A stretch of 64,000 bases of DNA from Lachnospiraceae bacterium AC2012 (GCA_000702525.1 JNIN01000001.1:1-64000), one strand, 5' to 3'; positions 26,692 through 35,974 are shown, counted from the stretch's first letter. Made by a program: numbers and translations. Notes: generated by a model not told the origin, from the letters alone.

Positions 26692-27177
26692 TTGAGTAAG
26701 AAGGAAGATAAAACGAATGTAATGCGAATCTTAGAACAGAAGAAGATTGCATATACACCCTATTGTTACAAGGAATTAGAACTTACGAATGGAGCAGAGA
26801 TCGCGAAGGCTCTGCAGCAGGATCCAAATCTTGTTTTTAAAACACTTGTAACGGTGGCGAAATCAAAACAAAATTATGTTTTCGTCATTCCGGTGGAAGA
26901 GGAACTGGACTTGAAAGCGGCCGCAAAGGCTGTGGGAGAGAAATCCATTGCGATGATTCCACAGAAGGAACTACTTCCATTGACGGGATACGTTCATGGA
27001 GGATGTTCGCCAATCGGAATGAAGAAAGCATTTCCGACCACCCTGCATTGTACGGCAGAAGGATATGAAAAAATCTTCTTCTCAGGCGGTAAGGTTGGAT
27101 ATCAGGTGGAAGTTGCACCGAAGGATCTTGAAAAAATTGTTCGTGTGCAGTATGCAGATGTTATTGTGCATAATTAA
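26692..27177 (+). CDS. ybaK: YbaK-type Cys-tRNA(Pro)/Cys-tRNA(Cys) deacylase
   Basis: 161 residues. YbaK clears cysteine mischarged onto tRNA-Pro. Seen: the N-terminus KTNVMRILEQKKIAYTPYCY, the substrate-binding LVTVAKSKQNYVFVIPVEEE (about 44-63) and YVHGGCSPIGMKKAFPT near 99-115. The start is TTG with GGAGG six bases upstream; no ATG fits better. It lies 53 bases after the EAL protein gene and before a small unknown gene. Confidence 0.93.
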   Translation: MSKKEDKTNVMRILEQKKIAYTPYCYKELELTNGAEIAKALQQDPNLVFKTLVTVAKSKQNYVFVIPVEEELDLKAAAKAVGEKSIAMIPQKELLPLTGYVHGGCSPIGMKKAFPTTLHCTAEGYEKIFFSGGKVGYQVEVAPKDLEKIVRVQYADVIVHN

Positions 27178-27231
27178 CCGATTATGCTTAGGAAATGTGA
27201 ACAAGTTTTTTGAACATGGAGGAGATGCGTT

Positions 27232-27648
27232 ATGAAATTTGAGAGAATGGAGACAAGAAAGACATTAACTGTGCAGGATATCCTGGATGTTTTTCGTGCA
27301 GATGTATGGAATGTTAAGACATATAATGAGACGGCATATAGCATCGCTTGTCTTTGTAGAATTGAAGACTATATGGTAGAACGTTTTGCCTTGATTCGAA
27401 TGGCAATGATTCTTTCTAAGATGGAGACGGGGGCTATTACGGCAAAGGCATGTTATCAAATTTTGATTGAAGAGCGTAGAGATATTGCGCAGGAGGTCCG
27501 TTTGATTACAGCATTTTCGGAAAAAGAAGCTTGCCGTACAGCACTCGATTTATTGCCGGATGAGTCTGAGTATAGTCGCATTGCAGCATCTGCACGTATG
27601 GCATTGGAGCTGGTAGTAGAGGCAGAATATAACGCGAATAATGGATAG
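27232..27648 (+). CDS. Small helical protein of unknown function
   Basis: 138 residues, predicted all-helical, with no membrane segment or recognisable motif (MKFERMETRKTLTVQDILDV ... MALELVVEAEYNANNG). GGAGGAG lies eight bases before ATG. It lies between ybaK and the second EAL protein, with a terminator directly behind; it could be co-transcribed with ybaK. I do not recognise the family. Confidence 0.7.
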   Translation: MKFERMETRKTLTVQDILDVFRADVWNVKTYNETAYSIACLCRIEDYMVERFALIRMAMILSKMETGAITAKACYQILIEERRDIAQEVRLITAFSEKEACRTALDLLPDESEYSRIAASARMALELVVEAEYNANNG

Positions 27649-27679
27649 TTTTTTCTCATATTTCTCTTTTCTTTTTATC

Positions 27680-27708
27680 CTCCGGGGATTTTCCCCGGGG
27701 GAGTTTTT
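27680..27708 (+). terminator. Terminator after the 138-residue protein gene
   Basis: Arms CTCCGGGG and CCCCGGGGGAG around ATTTT, followed by TTTTT. Confidence 0.85.
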
Positions 27709-27843
27709 GATTCTTATGGCGATTGCCTATGATTTTTCTTTATTTCTAAGAAAGTGTGTGTTAATATTTTTTAGGATTATATGCTAAAAATGTGATTATT
27801 TACGCATTTTCTAAATATATGTTTTTAATGGAGTATAAAAAAT

Positions 27844-29763
27844 ATGATAACAAAAACTGCTTTTGATTTTTGCGCATTTTTTGTTTTGGCAGTTTGTTTC
27901 TTTACAGGATGCCGATGGAAGAGGGAATACGTCTTTCAAAGAACCATTCTCTTATGTTTCATAGGATTGAATATGATTCTTGCTATGATGTCGATTTTGA
28001 ATCAGTCGATTTTGTATTTCGGATGGAAATTTGGCGAGAATGCTTTGGCCTGGTTGGAAGTGACAAAAATGGTCGCGTATTTATGTAATGCAGCGATGCC
28101 AACGTTTTTTGCGAGTTATATCCTCTGCGTAGCGGGAATTGCCAGAGCTAGAAAGAAATGGTTCTATAACCTGTTTTATACACCGTTTCTGTTTTGTACA
28201 GGTCTTGTTTTAACAAATCCAATCCATCATAAGCTTTTTCATTATGTTGTAAATCATGATTATTATCGTGGAAGCTGGGCAGGGATTCTCTTTGCCATGG
28301 CCGTTTTCTATACGGGTGCAGGGATTTATTTCCTGATTCGCTATCAGAAAGCGATGGAGAGACAGCGTATGATCGGCATGGTTGGCGCTATTTGTATCGC
28401 GGTTTTATTTGCATGGATTCAGTTCCGTTATTCCTATATCCGCGTGGAATTGATGGGCGTTACGCTGGCTTGTTTAGCGCTTCTTCTGAATGTCGAGCTG
28501 AATATGAATGATATTGATACGCGAAGTGGGTGCTTTAACCGTCGTGCGTTTCAGGCGATGGCCCGTAGAAATGAAATCGCAAAATCAAAGTATTTCATGG
28601 TTTCTGTCAGCTTTATGAATTTGATTGAAAATACAAGACACTTAGATCAGGATACGGAGACGAGATTGCTTCAGCATCTGGGGCGTCGATTCCAGAGATT
28701 GAATGCAGCACTTCAGATTTATTACTGTACCAGAGGAACTTTCGTATTGGTATTGGTAAATAAAGAGGAGCGACATCTGACGCGCCTCATCCAGGATTTG
28801 ACCGAGATGTTTGCTTCGGAACAGTATGAATTCGAAGATTTGAAGGTGCCGGTGTCGGTAGAAATCTGTCAGGCGAGAGTACCGGAAGATTTGAATACGA
28901 TGTACCAGATTAATGAGTTTTCAGAGTTCCATGTGAATGATGCGAATGATGCAAATGGTCATTTCCGCGTCTATGATGCGACCGTACTGCATAAGGTAAA
29001 GCGTGACAATGATGTAGAACTGGCGCTTCGACGTGCGTTAGAAGAGAGAACTTTGGAAGTTGTGATTCAGCCGATTATTGATTTGAAATCAGGAAATATT
29101 GTCGCAGGGGAAGCTTTAACAAGAATTCATGATCCGAATCTTGGAACCATTTTCCCTGGGGAATTTATTCCGCTGGTAGAAGGTACGAATCAGATCGTTC
29201 GATTGGGCGAATATGTATTAGAAGAAGTTTGTAAGTTGCTTCAAAATGAAGCGATGGATAACGTTTCTTATGTGGAGATTAATCTCGCACCGTACCAGTT
29301 GATTCAGACGGATTTAGCGAAGTCCTTTATAGAGATTATGGAGCGATATGGAATTAATCCGAAGCGAATTAACTTAGAGATTACGGAAACCGTTGCGTCA
29401 GATGATATGAAAAATTATGAGTATACGCTGCAGGAACTTCGTAAAGCAGGATTTACTTTTTCACTTGATGATTTTGGAACTGGTTATTCAAATCTGGCGA
29501 GATTGTTCCATATGGAATTTAGAAATATTAAAATTGATAAGAGCTTACTTTGGGATTCTATGGAAAATGAGATTTCTCGAAACTTCTTAGAGAGTATGAT
29601 TCAGACCATTCATCATATGAATGCGAAGATTATTCAGGAGGGTGTCGAGACGAGGGAACAGTTAGAGTATGTAACAGAGCAGGGCATTGACTTAGTGCAG
29701 GGTTACATTTTCTCGAAGCCGCTTTCCATACCGGATTTCTTACGTAAGTGGGGAAAATCTTAA
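27844..29763 (+). CDS. Membrane EAL-domain c-di-GMP phosphodiesterase with degenerate GGDEF
   Basis: 639 residues. About seven hydrophobic segments in 1-215 (FCAFFVLAVCFFTGC, LMFHRI-side loop, then GLVLTNPIHHKLFHY and others) resemble a 7TM sensor. 220-375 is a GGDEF-like domain that has lost the GGDEF loop. 380-635 is a full EAL domain: GEALTRIHDPNLGTIFP, EINLAPYQL, NLEITETVAS, LDDFGTGYSN, IKIDKSLLW, QEGVETREQL, QGYIFSKPL. All positions needed for c-di-GMP hydrolysis are present by eye. It is the second EAL protein within 6 kb, on the same strand but with its own leader and two terminators behind. Confidence 0.88.
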   Translation: MITKTAFDFCAFFVLAVCFFTGCRWKREYVFQRTILLCFIGLNMILAMMSILNQSILYFGWKFGENALAWLEVTKMVAYLCNAAMPTFFASYILCVAGIARARKKWFYNLFYTPFLFCTGLVLTNPIHHKLFHYVVNHDYYRGSWAGILFAMAVFYTGAGIYFLIRYQKAMERQRMIGMVGAICIAVLFAWIQFRYSYIRVELMGVTLACLALLLNVELNMNDIDTRSGCFNRRAFQAMARRNEIAKSKYFMVSVSFMNLIENTRHLDQDTETRLLQHLGRRFQRLNAALQIYYCTRGTFVLVLVNKEERHLTRLIQDLTEMFASEQYEFEDLKVPVSVEICQARVPEDLNTMYQINEFSEFHVNDANDANGHFRVYDATVLHKVKRDNDVELALRRALEERTLEVVIQPIIDLKSGNIVAGEALTRIHDPNLGTIFPGEFIPLVEGTNQIVRLGEYVLEEVCKLLQNEAMDNVSYVEINLAPYQLIQTDLAKSFIEIMERYGINPKRINLEITETVASDDMKNYEYTLQELRKAGFTFSLDDFGTGYSNLARLFHMEFRNIKIDKSLLWDSMENEISRNFLESMIQTIHHMNAKIIQEGVETREQLEYVTEQGIDLVQGYIFSKPLSIPDFLRKWGKS

Positions 29764-29775
29764 GATGTGAAACTG

Positions 29776-29815
29776 GAAATGGAAACCCGATGAAAACTTT
29801 GGGTTTCCATTTCTT
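29776..29815 (+). terminator. Terminator of the membrane EAL gene
   Basis: Arms GAAATGGAAACCC and GGGTTTCCATTTC followed by TTTCG. Confidence 0.8.
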
Positions 29816-29840
29816 TCGTATTAAGCACTCCTAACAAAGT

Positions 29841-29866
29841 AAAAAGACCGAAAAATCGGTCTTTTT
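29841..29866 (+). terminator. Second, back-up terminator
   Basis: Perfect arms AAAAAGACCG and CGGTCTTTTT around AAAAAT. A further hairpin AAGAGGAAACTCCTCTT nested in GGGG...CCCC follows at 29892-29924. Confidence 0.75.
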
Positions 29867-30028
29867 GAGGGGAGTATAAATAATAAAAAAGGGGATAAGA
29901 GGAAACTCCTCTTACAAGACCCCATTATAGAACAGTAAGTTTTAATGTGCAACATTTTTTAGCGATAGTTGTGTATTTATAAAAAAACAATAAGAAAAGT
30001 ATGGTAAAATACCATTTGGAGGATTTAT

Positions 30029-31183
30029 ATGAAGAGAATAGAATTATTGGCTCCTTGCCACTTTGGTTTAGAAGCTGTTTTAAAAAGAGAAATATATGAT
30101 TTAGGGTATGACATCACACAGGTTGAGGATGGCCGTGTGACATTTGAAGGTGATGCGGAAGCGATTGTGCGTGCCAATATTCATCTTCGTACTGCAGAGC
30201 GTGTACTGGTGAAGGTTGGTCGCTTCCGTGCGACAACATTCGAGGAATTATTCCAGGGAATCCGTGCACTTCCATGGGAGATGTATCTTCCAAAGGATGC
30301 GAAATTCTGGGTTACCAAGGCTTCTTCCGTGAAGTCAAAGCTTTTCTCACCATCGGATATTCAGTCGATTGCGAAGAAGGCGATGGTAGAACGAATGAAA
30401 GAATTTTACGACGAGGATTGGTTCCCGGAAACAGGGGCATCTTATCCGGTTCGAATCTTTATTATGAAGGATGAAGTTACGGTTGCGATTGATACGACGG
30501 GTACCTCTCTCCATAAGCGAGGTTACAGAACCATGACAGCCAAGGCTCCGATTTCGGAAACGATGGCGGCAGCATTGATTATGTTAACACCATGGCATCC
30601 GGATCGAATCCTGATGGATCCGTTCTGCGGCTCCGGAACATTTCTAATTGAAGCTGCGATGATGGCTGCCAATATGGCACCGGGTATGAACCGTAGTTTC
30701 TTATCCGAGGCATGGACGAACTTGATTCCAAAGGAGATGTGGGACGATGCGCGAGAAGAAGCTAGAGACGAAGTGGATACGGATGTAGAAGTGAATTTAC
30801 AGGGATTCGACTTAGATCCGGACGTTGTGAAGGCTGCGCGTGAGAATGCGAGAAATGCCGGTGTGGACCACATGATTCATTTCCAGCAGAGAGATGTTTG
30901 TGATATGAGTCATCCAAAGAAATATGGATTTATCATTACAAATCCACCATATGGAGAACGACTGGAAGAAAAGGCGGATCTGCCTGCTCTCTATCGTACG
31001 ATTGGAGAGGCGTATAACCGTTTGGATTCCTGGTCTATGTTTTTAATTACGTCTTACGAAGATGCGCAGGAATATCTTGGACGTAAGGCGGACAAGAACC
31101 GTAAGATTTACAATGGTATGATTAAGACCTATTTTTATCAGTATATGGGTCCAAAGCCACCAAAGAAGAAACGTGAAATGTAG
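30029..31183 (+). CDS. THUMP-domain class I SAM-dependent RNA methyltransferase (RlmL-like)
   Basis: 384 residues. N-terminal ferredoxin-like and THUMP RNA-binding region (1-160: LLAPCHFGLEAVLKREIYDL, LRTAERVLVKVGRF), then a Rossmann methyltransferase with the SAM loop DPFCGSGTFLIEAAMMAANM (about 197-216), GFDLDPDVVKAARENARNAG (about 259-278) and the catalytic NPPYGERLEEKA (about 308-319), which marks N2-guanine or N6-adenine chemistry. Known relatives modify 23S rRNA (RlmL/YpsC, m2G). GGAGG lies eight bases before ATG. An exported-protease gene follows 48 bases later. Confidence 0.92.
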   Translation: MKRIELLAPCHFGLEAVLKREIYDLGYDITQVEDGRVTFEGDAEAIVRANIHLRTAERVLVKVGRFRATTFEELFQGIRALPWEMYLPKDAKFWVTKASSVKSKLFSPSDIQSIAKKAMVERMKEFYDEDWFPETGASYPVRIFIMKDEVTVAIDTTGTSLHKRGYRTMTAKAPISETMAAALIMLTPWHPDRILMDPFCGSGTFLIEAAMMAANMAPGMNRSFLSEAWTNLIPKEMWDDAREEARDEVDTDVEVNLQGFDLDPDVVKAARENARNAGVDHMIHFQQRDVCDMSHPKKYGFIITNPPYGERLEEKADLPALYRTIGEAYNRLDSWSMFLITSYEDAQEYLGRKADKNRKIYNGMIKTYFYQYMGPKPPKKKREM

Positions 31184-31231
31184 CATGGCGTTTTGAAACG
31201 CTTTTAGAAGATACAGGTTTGGGGATAATTG

Positions 31232-32935
31232 ATGCGTGGGAAGAAGTATATAGCATTTACGCTTGTAATTTTGATTTTTATTCTTGGAGAATTAAATACG
31301 TGGAATGATGAGTATGCGCAGGTGGAATCCTTTCGTGGTGCCAGCTTGAACCAGGAATTATTCCATCCACTGATCGCTGCCAATGTCAATGAAACCGGCG
31401 CGATGACGCTTTCGATTGACGGTTCGAGTTACCGAAACCAGGGCGATGGACTCTATCTGGATGAGAGCCTGCATGTACTGGCTGAGCTTTCGTATATTCG
31501 TGATATCTTTGCATGTAGTGCACGCGGTACGGATGAATCTAAGATTGTCTTGAAGAGAAATGGTACCTCTTATACCTTCAAGGTCGATGCTACGGAATAT
31601 GCTGTCGATGGAAAGATTGCAGAGGACGGCAGCACGGTTTTGAATACAACGCCACGTTATATGAATGAATCTTATTATTTGCCATTAGAGGATATTGCAC
31701 ACCTCTTCTCTTTTGGCTTTTCTTTTGATACCCAGACCTATGCGGTGTCCCTCGATAGCACACTTGCGACGGCATCCAAACTGCCAACTTCTTATGATCT
31801 TCGCGATGAGAATCGTGTTTCAGAAATCAAGGATCAGGGTAGCCAGTCTACCTGTTGGGCCTATGCTGCCGTTGGCGCATTGGAGTCCTCTTGTCTTCCT
31901 GAGGAGAATCTGAATTTCTCTGCAGATGATGTGGTTTCAAACAATAATTACAATCGAACAGCGGAGGACGGCGGCGACTATCGTGTGGCGGCGTCGTATT
32001 TCCTGTCGTGGAATGGTCCGGTTACGGAGGACTCGGAGACGAGTGAGAGTGTTGGAAAACACGTGCAGGAGTTACATTTCTATACCGAAGATGATATCGA
32101 TGATATCAAGTGGGCGGTCTACAAGGATGGAGGTGTCTCCACTTCTATTTATGTCGATGTCAGCACGGATACGCTGACGGGCTCAAGTTATTATAACAAG
32201 AGTGAAAATGCTTATTGTTATCGTGGCAATAACAGTCCGAATCACGACGTGGTAATCATTGGTTGGGATGATGATTATGACAAGTCGAATTTCGCAAATT
32301 CCGTCCGAGGAAATGGCGCATTTATCTGCCAGAATAGCTGGGGAACGGACTTTGGAGAGGATGGCGTGTTCTATGTTTCCTACTATGATACGAATATTGG
32401 AAAAGCAGCGGTTTCCTATGTAGGTGTGGAGGATGCGGATAATTTCGACAAGATTTATCAGTCAGACCTCTGTGGTCAGGTGGGAACCTTCGGCTATAAT
32501 CGTTCCTATATCGATGCGGCCAATGTCTATACGGCAGAGGAAGCGGAGACGATCGAAGCGGTTGGTTTCTATGCACTGGGTGAGAATACGTCGTATAAGA
32601 TCTCGGTGGTTCCGGATTATAGTAATACCAAGGATTTGATACAGCCGGTAGAGGTTGCAAGCGGAACCGTGGATAATAAGGGTTATTATACGATTCGTCT
32701 GGATCAGAAATTGGAGGTTGCAGCGAAGCATAAGTTTGCGATAGTAATCGAGATTGAAACACCGGATTGCATCCGCCCAATGGCGATCGAATACCAGGCG
32801 GATGACCTTGGAACAGAGGTGGATTTATCAGATGGTTGCGGTTATCTCAGTAAAAATGGCATGGATTGGGAGAGTGTTGAGGAAAACTATGATGCGAATC
32901 TTTGCTTGAAAGCGTATACGAATAAGGTGAAATAA
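31232..32935 (+). CDS. Exported papain-like (C1 family) cysteine peptidase
   Basis: 567 residues. N-terminal signal sequence or anchor (MRGKKYIAFTLVILIFILGE). About 50-165 looks like a copper-amine-oxidase-N-type module (LNTTPRYMNESYYLPLEDIA). The C1 domain then starts with PTSYDLRDENRVSEIKDQGS. The catalytic triad is visible: Cys in QSTCWAYAA (about 205), His in NHDVVIIGWDDD (about 333) and Asn in QNSWG (about 370), with the oxyanion Gln in DQGSQS. The C-terminal about 170 residues are a beta-rich lectin-like domain. It is co-transcribed with the amidase gene (two bases apart), pointing to a role outside the cell. ATG 31232 is preferred to TTG 31229. Confidence 0.88.
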   Translation: MRGKKYIAFTLVILIFILGELNTWNDEYAQVESFRGASLNQELFHPLIAANVNETGAMTLSIDGSSYRNQGDGLYLDESLHVLAELSYIRDIFACSARGTDESKIVLKRNGTSYTFKVDATEYAVDGKIAEDGSTVLNTTPRYMNESYYLPLEDIAHLFSFGFSFDTQTYAVSLDSTLATASKLPTSYDLRDENRVSEIKDQGSQSTCWAYAAVGALESSCLPEENLNFSADDVVSNNNYNRTAEDGGDYRVAASYFLSWNGPVTEDSETSESVGKHVQELHFYTEDDIDDIKWAVYKDGGVSTSIYVDVSTDTLTGSSYYNKSENAYCYRGNNSPNHDVVIIGWDDDYDKSNFANSVRGNGAFICQNSWGTDFGEDGVFYVSYYDTNIGKAAVSYVGVEDADNFDKIYQSDLCGQVGTFGYNRSYIDAANVYTAEEAETIEAVGFYALGENTSYKISVVPDYSNTKDLIQPVEVASGTVDNKGYYTIRLDQKLEVAAKHKFAIVIEIETPDCIRPMAIEYQADDLGTEVDLSDGCGYLSKNGMDWESVEENYDANLCLKAYTNKVK

Positions 32936-32937
32936 GT

Positions 32938-34011
32938 ATGTTAAACAGATTGATGAAGATACTTACGTCGTTCTCATTGCTGCTGGCAGTGGTGACTTCG
33001 GTGGTGTTTCTGGGAGAACCAAAGCTCCATGCGAAGTCGGTTGCGGCAGATGAATTATCTGGAACGAGTGGCTATTCGGTTATGTCGCTGTTAAAGGATA
33101 ATTCCCAGGTAGTGAGTGCGAATGAGTCAGCAGAGATGCTTGGACAGCTTCGAATCGAGCTTCCGGATGGGGTCTCTTCGGACGATGTGGAAATAAATAA
33201 CAATTATATGGGACGTACCATTTCCATCGCCATCGATGGGATTGATCAGTCGTATTTTTATGAATATCCGCTAGTGGGAACGGCGGAACATATTTCGGAT
33301 ATTTTCTATGATTGTATCGGTGGCAAGGGTATGATTGATATCAGCCTGGATTCGGTGTATGAACCGAAGACGGTTATGGATGGAAAGTACTTGTATTTAA
33401 GCTTTGTGGATCCGCATGAGGTCTATGACTATGTTGTGGTTGTCGATGCGGGACACGGCGGCAAGGATAACGGTGCGAGCCATGGTGACGCGGTGGAGAA
33501 GGATATCAATCTTGCGATTGTAAACAAGATGAAGGAAATCTTCGACAAGGATACTTCTGGCATGAATATCGGTGTTTATTATACGAGATTGGATGATACC
33601 AAGATTTCTTTGGACAATCGTGTCGGTCTGGCCAATGATTTGGATGCGGATTTATTCCTGAGTGTGCATATCAATTCGACCTCCAGTGGTCGTACGTCGC
33701 AGATTAACGGTACGGAAGTGATGTATCTCGTTGCGGATGAGACGGGCGCATCGAAGCAGTTTGCGTCGATTTGTCTGGATAACCTGCTGACAACGCTTGG
33801 CTCAAATAGCAAAGGGCTCGTTGCGGGCGATACAATTAAGATTATCAGAACGAGTGAAGTGCCGGTTGCGCTTGCGGAAATCGGCTTTATGACGAATACA
33901 GAGGAACTTCAGAAGATGTTATCAGAGGAATACCAGCAGCAGGCGGCAGAAGCGCTGTATAACGCGATTTTGCAGAGTTTGCAGGATACGGTCGTGATGC
34001 AGGGAGAATAG
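32938..34011 (+). CDS. Exported N-acetylmuramoyl-L-alanine amidase (Amidase_3)
   Basis: 357 residues. A signal peptide (MLNRLMKILTSFSLLLAVVT..., cleavage near 32) is followed by a divergent N-terminal domain and an Amidase_3 catalytic domain (about 160-350). Zinc ligands and catalytic Glu are visible: His in VDAGHGGKD, Glu in AVEKDINLA, His in LSVHINS and Glu in LAEIGFMTN. The enzyme cuts the amide bond between muramic acid and L-alanine in peptidoglycan. The last codons and stop lie in a 44-bp tandem duplication (33977-34064). Confidence 0.93.
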   Translation: MLNRLMKILTSFSLLLAVVTSVVFLGEPKLHAKSVAADELSGTSGYSVMSLLKDNSQVVSANESAEMLGQLRIELPDGVSSDDVEINNNYMGRTISIAIDGIDQSYFYEYPLVGTAEHISDIFYDCIGGKGMIDISLDSVYEPKTVMDGKYLYLSFVDPHEVYDYVVVVDAGHGGKDNGASHGDAVEKDINLAIVNKMKEIFDKDTSGMNIGVYYTRLDDTKISLDNRVGLANDLDADLFLSVHINSTSSGRTSQINGTEVMYLVADETGASKQFASICLDNLLTTLGSNSKGLVAGDTIKIIRTSEVPVALAEIGFMTNTEELQKMLSEEYQQQAAEALYNAILQSLQDTVVMQGE

Positions 34012-34064
34012 CGCTGTAGAGCTTGCAGAATCTGGTCGTAATGCAGGGAGAATAGCGCTGTAGA
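33977..34064. repeat. 44-bp tandem duplication of the amidase gene end
   Basis: The segment 33977-34020, which contains the final codons and the TAG stop of the amidase gene, is repeated at 34021-34064 with a few substitutions (GATGCAGGGAGAATAGCGC in the first copy, AATGCAGGGAGAATAGCGC in the second). The second copy is untranslated. Confidence 0.9.
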
Positions 34065-34138
34065 GAGGCAGAATTCGCCCTCTGTATCGGAAGAATTTTT
34101 AGGAAAATAGGTTAATATACATGGAGATAGGAGACAGC

Positions 34139-34732
34139 ATGAGAAAATTGATTGTGGCAACAGGAAATGCAGGAAAGATGAAGGAGGTTCGAGAGATTGT
34201 ATCGGACCTTCCATATGAAGTGCTTTCGATGAAGGAAGCGGGCGTGGCAGCAGACCCGGAGGAAGATGGCAAGACTTTCGAAGAGAATGCTTTAATCAAG
34301 GCAAGAGCGGTGGCAAAGTTGCTTCCAGAAGGTGAAGATGCTATTGTAATAGCTGATGATTCCGGCCTGGAGATTGATTATCTCGATAAAGCACCTGGAA
34401 TCTATAGCGCCCGTTTTATGGGACATGATACAAGCTATGAGATCAAGAATCAGGCCTTATTAGATAAGTTGACGGGTGTTCCAAAGGAAAAGCGTACAGC
34501 GCGCTTTGTTTGCGCCATTGCGGCAGTTTGCCCGGATGGAGCGGAATACACAACCCGTGGAACGATGGAGGGCTTTATTGCCGAACAAATCGCAGGTGCC
34601 AATGGGTTTGGATATGATCCAATCTTTTGGGTAGAAGAGTACCAGTGTACATCGGCAGAACTTACAGAAGAGCAGAAGAATGAAATTTCTCATCGAGGCA
34701 AGGCACTTCGTGCTATAAAAAAGTATTTATAA
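34139..34732 (+). CDS. rdgB: RdgB/HAM1-type dITP/XTP pyrophosphatase
   Basis: 197 residues. Hydrolyses non-canonical purine nucleotides (dITP, XTP) to the monophosphate, keeping them out of DNA. Seen: the N-terminus LIVATGNAGKMKEVREI, VADDSGLEIDYLDKAPGIYS (about 72-91) with catalytic Asp, GANGFGYDPIFW near 154-165 and the C-terminal SHRGKALRA. ATG 34139 with AGGAGA upstream is chosen; an in-frame ATG at 34121 lies before that site. It is followed after 47 bases by the phosphodiesterase gene, a pairing common in Firmicutes. Confidence 0.95.
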   Translation: MRKLIVATGNAGKMKEVREIVSDLPYEVLSMKEAGVAADPEEDGKTFEENALIKARAVAKLLPEGEDAIVIADDSGLEIDYLDKAPGIYSARFMGHDTSYEIKNQALLDKLTGVPKEKRTARFVCAIAAVCPDGAEYTTRGTMEGFIAEQIAGANGFGYDPIFWVEEYQCTSAELTEEQKNEISHRGKALRAIKKYL

Positions 34733-34779
34733 ACGACGAGAAATAGTTTTTTGCGATAATAACGAGAATAGAGGTATAT

Positions 34780-35268
34780 ATGACAAAACAGCGAATACTT
34801 GTGGTTTCAGATAGCCATGGCAATACAACTTATTTGCAGCAGGCGATAAAAAAAGTGCAACCGGATATGATGATTCATTGTGGTGACGTAGAGGGGCAGG
34901 AATCCTATATTTCTGGGCTTTTTTCTGGACCGACACATTTTGTGCGCGGAAATTGTGATCATTATTCTGAAAAAGATGAAAAATTGTGCTTGACAGTTGG
35001 GAATCATAAGGTTATGATAACACACGGTCATCACTACGGCGTCGGATTTGGCCTGGAGCGATTAGAGTATGCTGCAGAGGAAATGGGCGCGGATGTGGTC
35101 CTTTATGGACATACACATGTACCAGTGCTGATCAAGGAGTCTGATGGCATGGTTGTCATGAATCCAGGTAGTATTTCACTTCCTCGAGGAGAGAAACCAA
35201 GACCTAGTTATGGCGTAATCATGGTTGATGAAGAGGATGAATTATCCTACTCCATCTGTTATCTCTAA
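34780..35268 (+). CDS. YfcE/MJ0936-type metallophosphoesterase
   Basis: 162 residues, a minimal calcineurin-like phosphoesterase. The five metal motifs are readable: VVSDSHGN (8-15), CGDVE (about 35-39), GNCDHYSE (about 57-64), THGHHYGVG (about 80-88) and YGHTHVPV (about 109-116). It most resembles the YfcE family, whose members hydrolyse phosphodiesters with Mn; the natural substrate is unclear. AGAGG is upstream. It shares a unit with the rdgB-like gene. Confidence 0.9.
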   Translation: MTKQRILVVSDSHGNTTYLQQAIKKVQPDMMIHCGDVEGQESYISGLFSGPTHFVRGNCDHYSEKDEKLCLTVGNHKVMITHGHHYGVGFGLERLEYAAEEMGADVVLYGHTHVPVLIKESDGMVVMNPGSISLPRGEKPRPSYGVIMVDEEDELSYSICYL

Positions 35269-35305
35269 AGTTTAACAAATTTTGTAAATTATTTATAAAA
35301 AAGTG

Positions 35306-35334
35306 TTGACAAGAGATGACACAGACCATATAAT
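35306..35334 (+). promoter_or_regulatory. Promoter of the second tRNA operon
   Basis: Consensus TTGACA (35306-35311), a 17-base spacer and TATAAT (35329-35334), about 45 bases before tRNA-Pro. This is the best consensus promoter in the window, as expected for stable RNA genes. Confidence 0.9.
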
Positions 35335-35378
35335 ATATCTTGCGTCTCGGGTAAACGACTTGCTCGAGAGAGGCATAT

Positions 35379-35453
35379 CGGGGTGTGGCTCAGCTTGGCT
35401 AGAGCACCTGGTTTGGGACCAGGGGGTCGCAGGTTCGAATCCTGTCACCCCGA
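35379..35453 (+). tRNA. tRNA-Pro (TGG)
   Basis: Acceptor CGGGGTG pairs with CACCCCG; anticodon loop TTTGGGA gives TGG. First gene of the six-tRNA operon. Confidence 0.95.
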
Positions 35454-35499
35454 CTTGATGAGAAATCATCAAAGAAAATTTATCAAAATCATTTTAATT

Positions 35500-35570
35500 G
35501 CGGGTGTAGTTCAATGGTAGAACGCCAGCCTTCCAAGCTGGACACGTGAGTTCGATTCTCATCACCCGCT
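35500..35570 (+). tRNA. tRNA-Gly (TCC)
   Basis: Acceptor GCGGGTG pairs with CACCCGC; anticodon loop CTTCCAA gives TCC; 71 bases. Confidence 0.95.
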
Positions 35571-35574
35571 TTAT

Positions 35575-35648
<74 letters not shown>

Positions 35649-35681
35649 CTGCGATAAGTCACTGCGATTTATCGCCGATAC

Positions 35682-35757
35682 GGTGGGTATAGCGCAGTTG
35701 GTTAGCGCGCCAGATTGTGGCTCTGGAGGCCGAGGGTTCGAATCCCTCTATCCACCC
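35682..35757 (+). tRNA. tRNA-His (GTG)
   Basis: Anticodon loop TTGTGGC gives GTG. The first G (35682) can serve as the extra G-1 opposite C73, with GTGGGTA pairing with TATCCAC. Confidence 0.94.
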
Positions 35758-35801
35758 TGTTGCGATAGCAACAATACAGTGGTCCAGAGATTGATCATTG
35801 A

Positions 35802-35873
35802 TGGGCTATCGCCAAGCGGTAAGGCACAGGATTTTGATTCCTGCATTCGTTGGTTCGAATCCAACTAGCCCAG
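35802..35873 (+). tRNA. tRNA-Gln (TTG)
   Basis: Acceptor TGGGCTA pairs with TAGCCCA; anticodon loop TTTTGAT gives TTG. Confidence 0.95.
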
Positions 35874-35891
35874 TTTTCCGCAAGTTATTAT

Positions 35892-35964
35892 GGGATACTA
35901 GCTCAGTTGGTAGAGCACCTGACTTTTAATCAGGTTGTCGGGGGTTCAAATCCCCCGTGTCTCA
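35892..35964 (+). tRNA. tRNA-Lys (TTT)
   Basis: Acceptor GGGATAC pairs with GTGTCTC; anticodon loop CTTTTAA gives TTT. Last gene of the operon. Confidence 0.95.
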
Positions 35965-35974
35965 TTTCGAGTTT

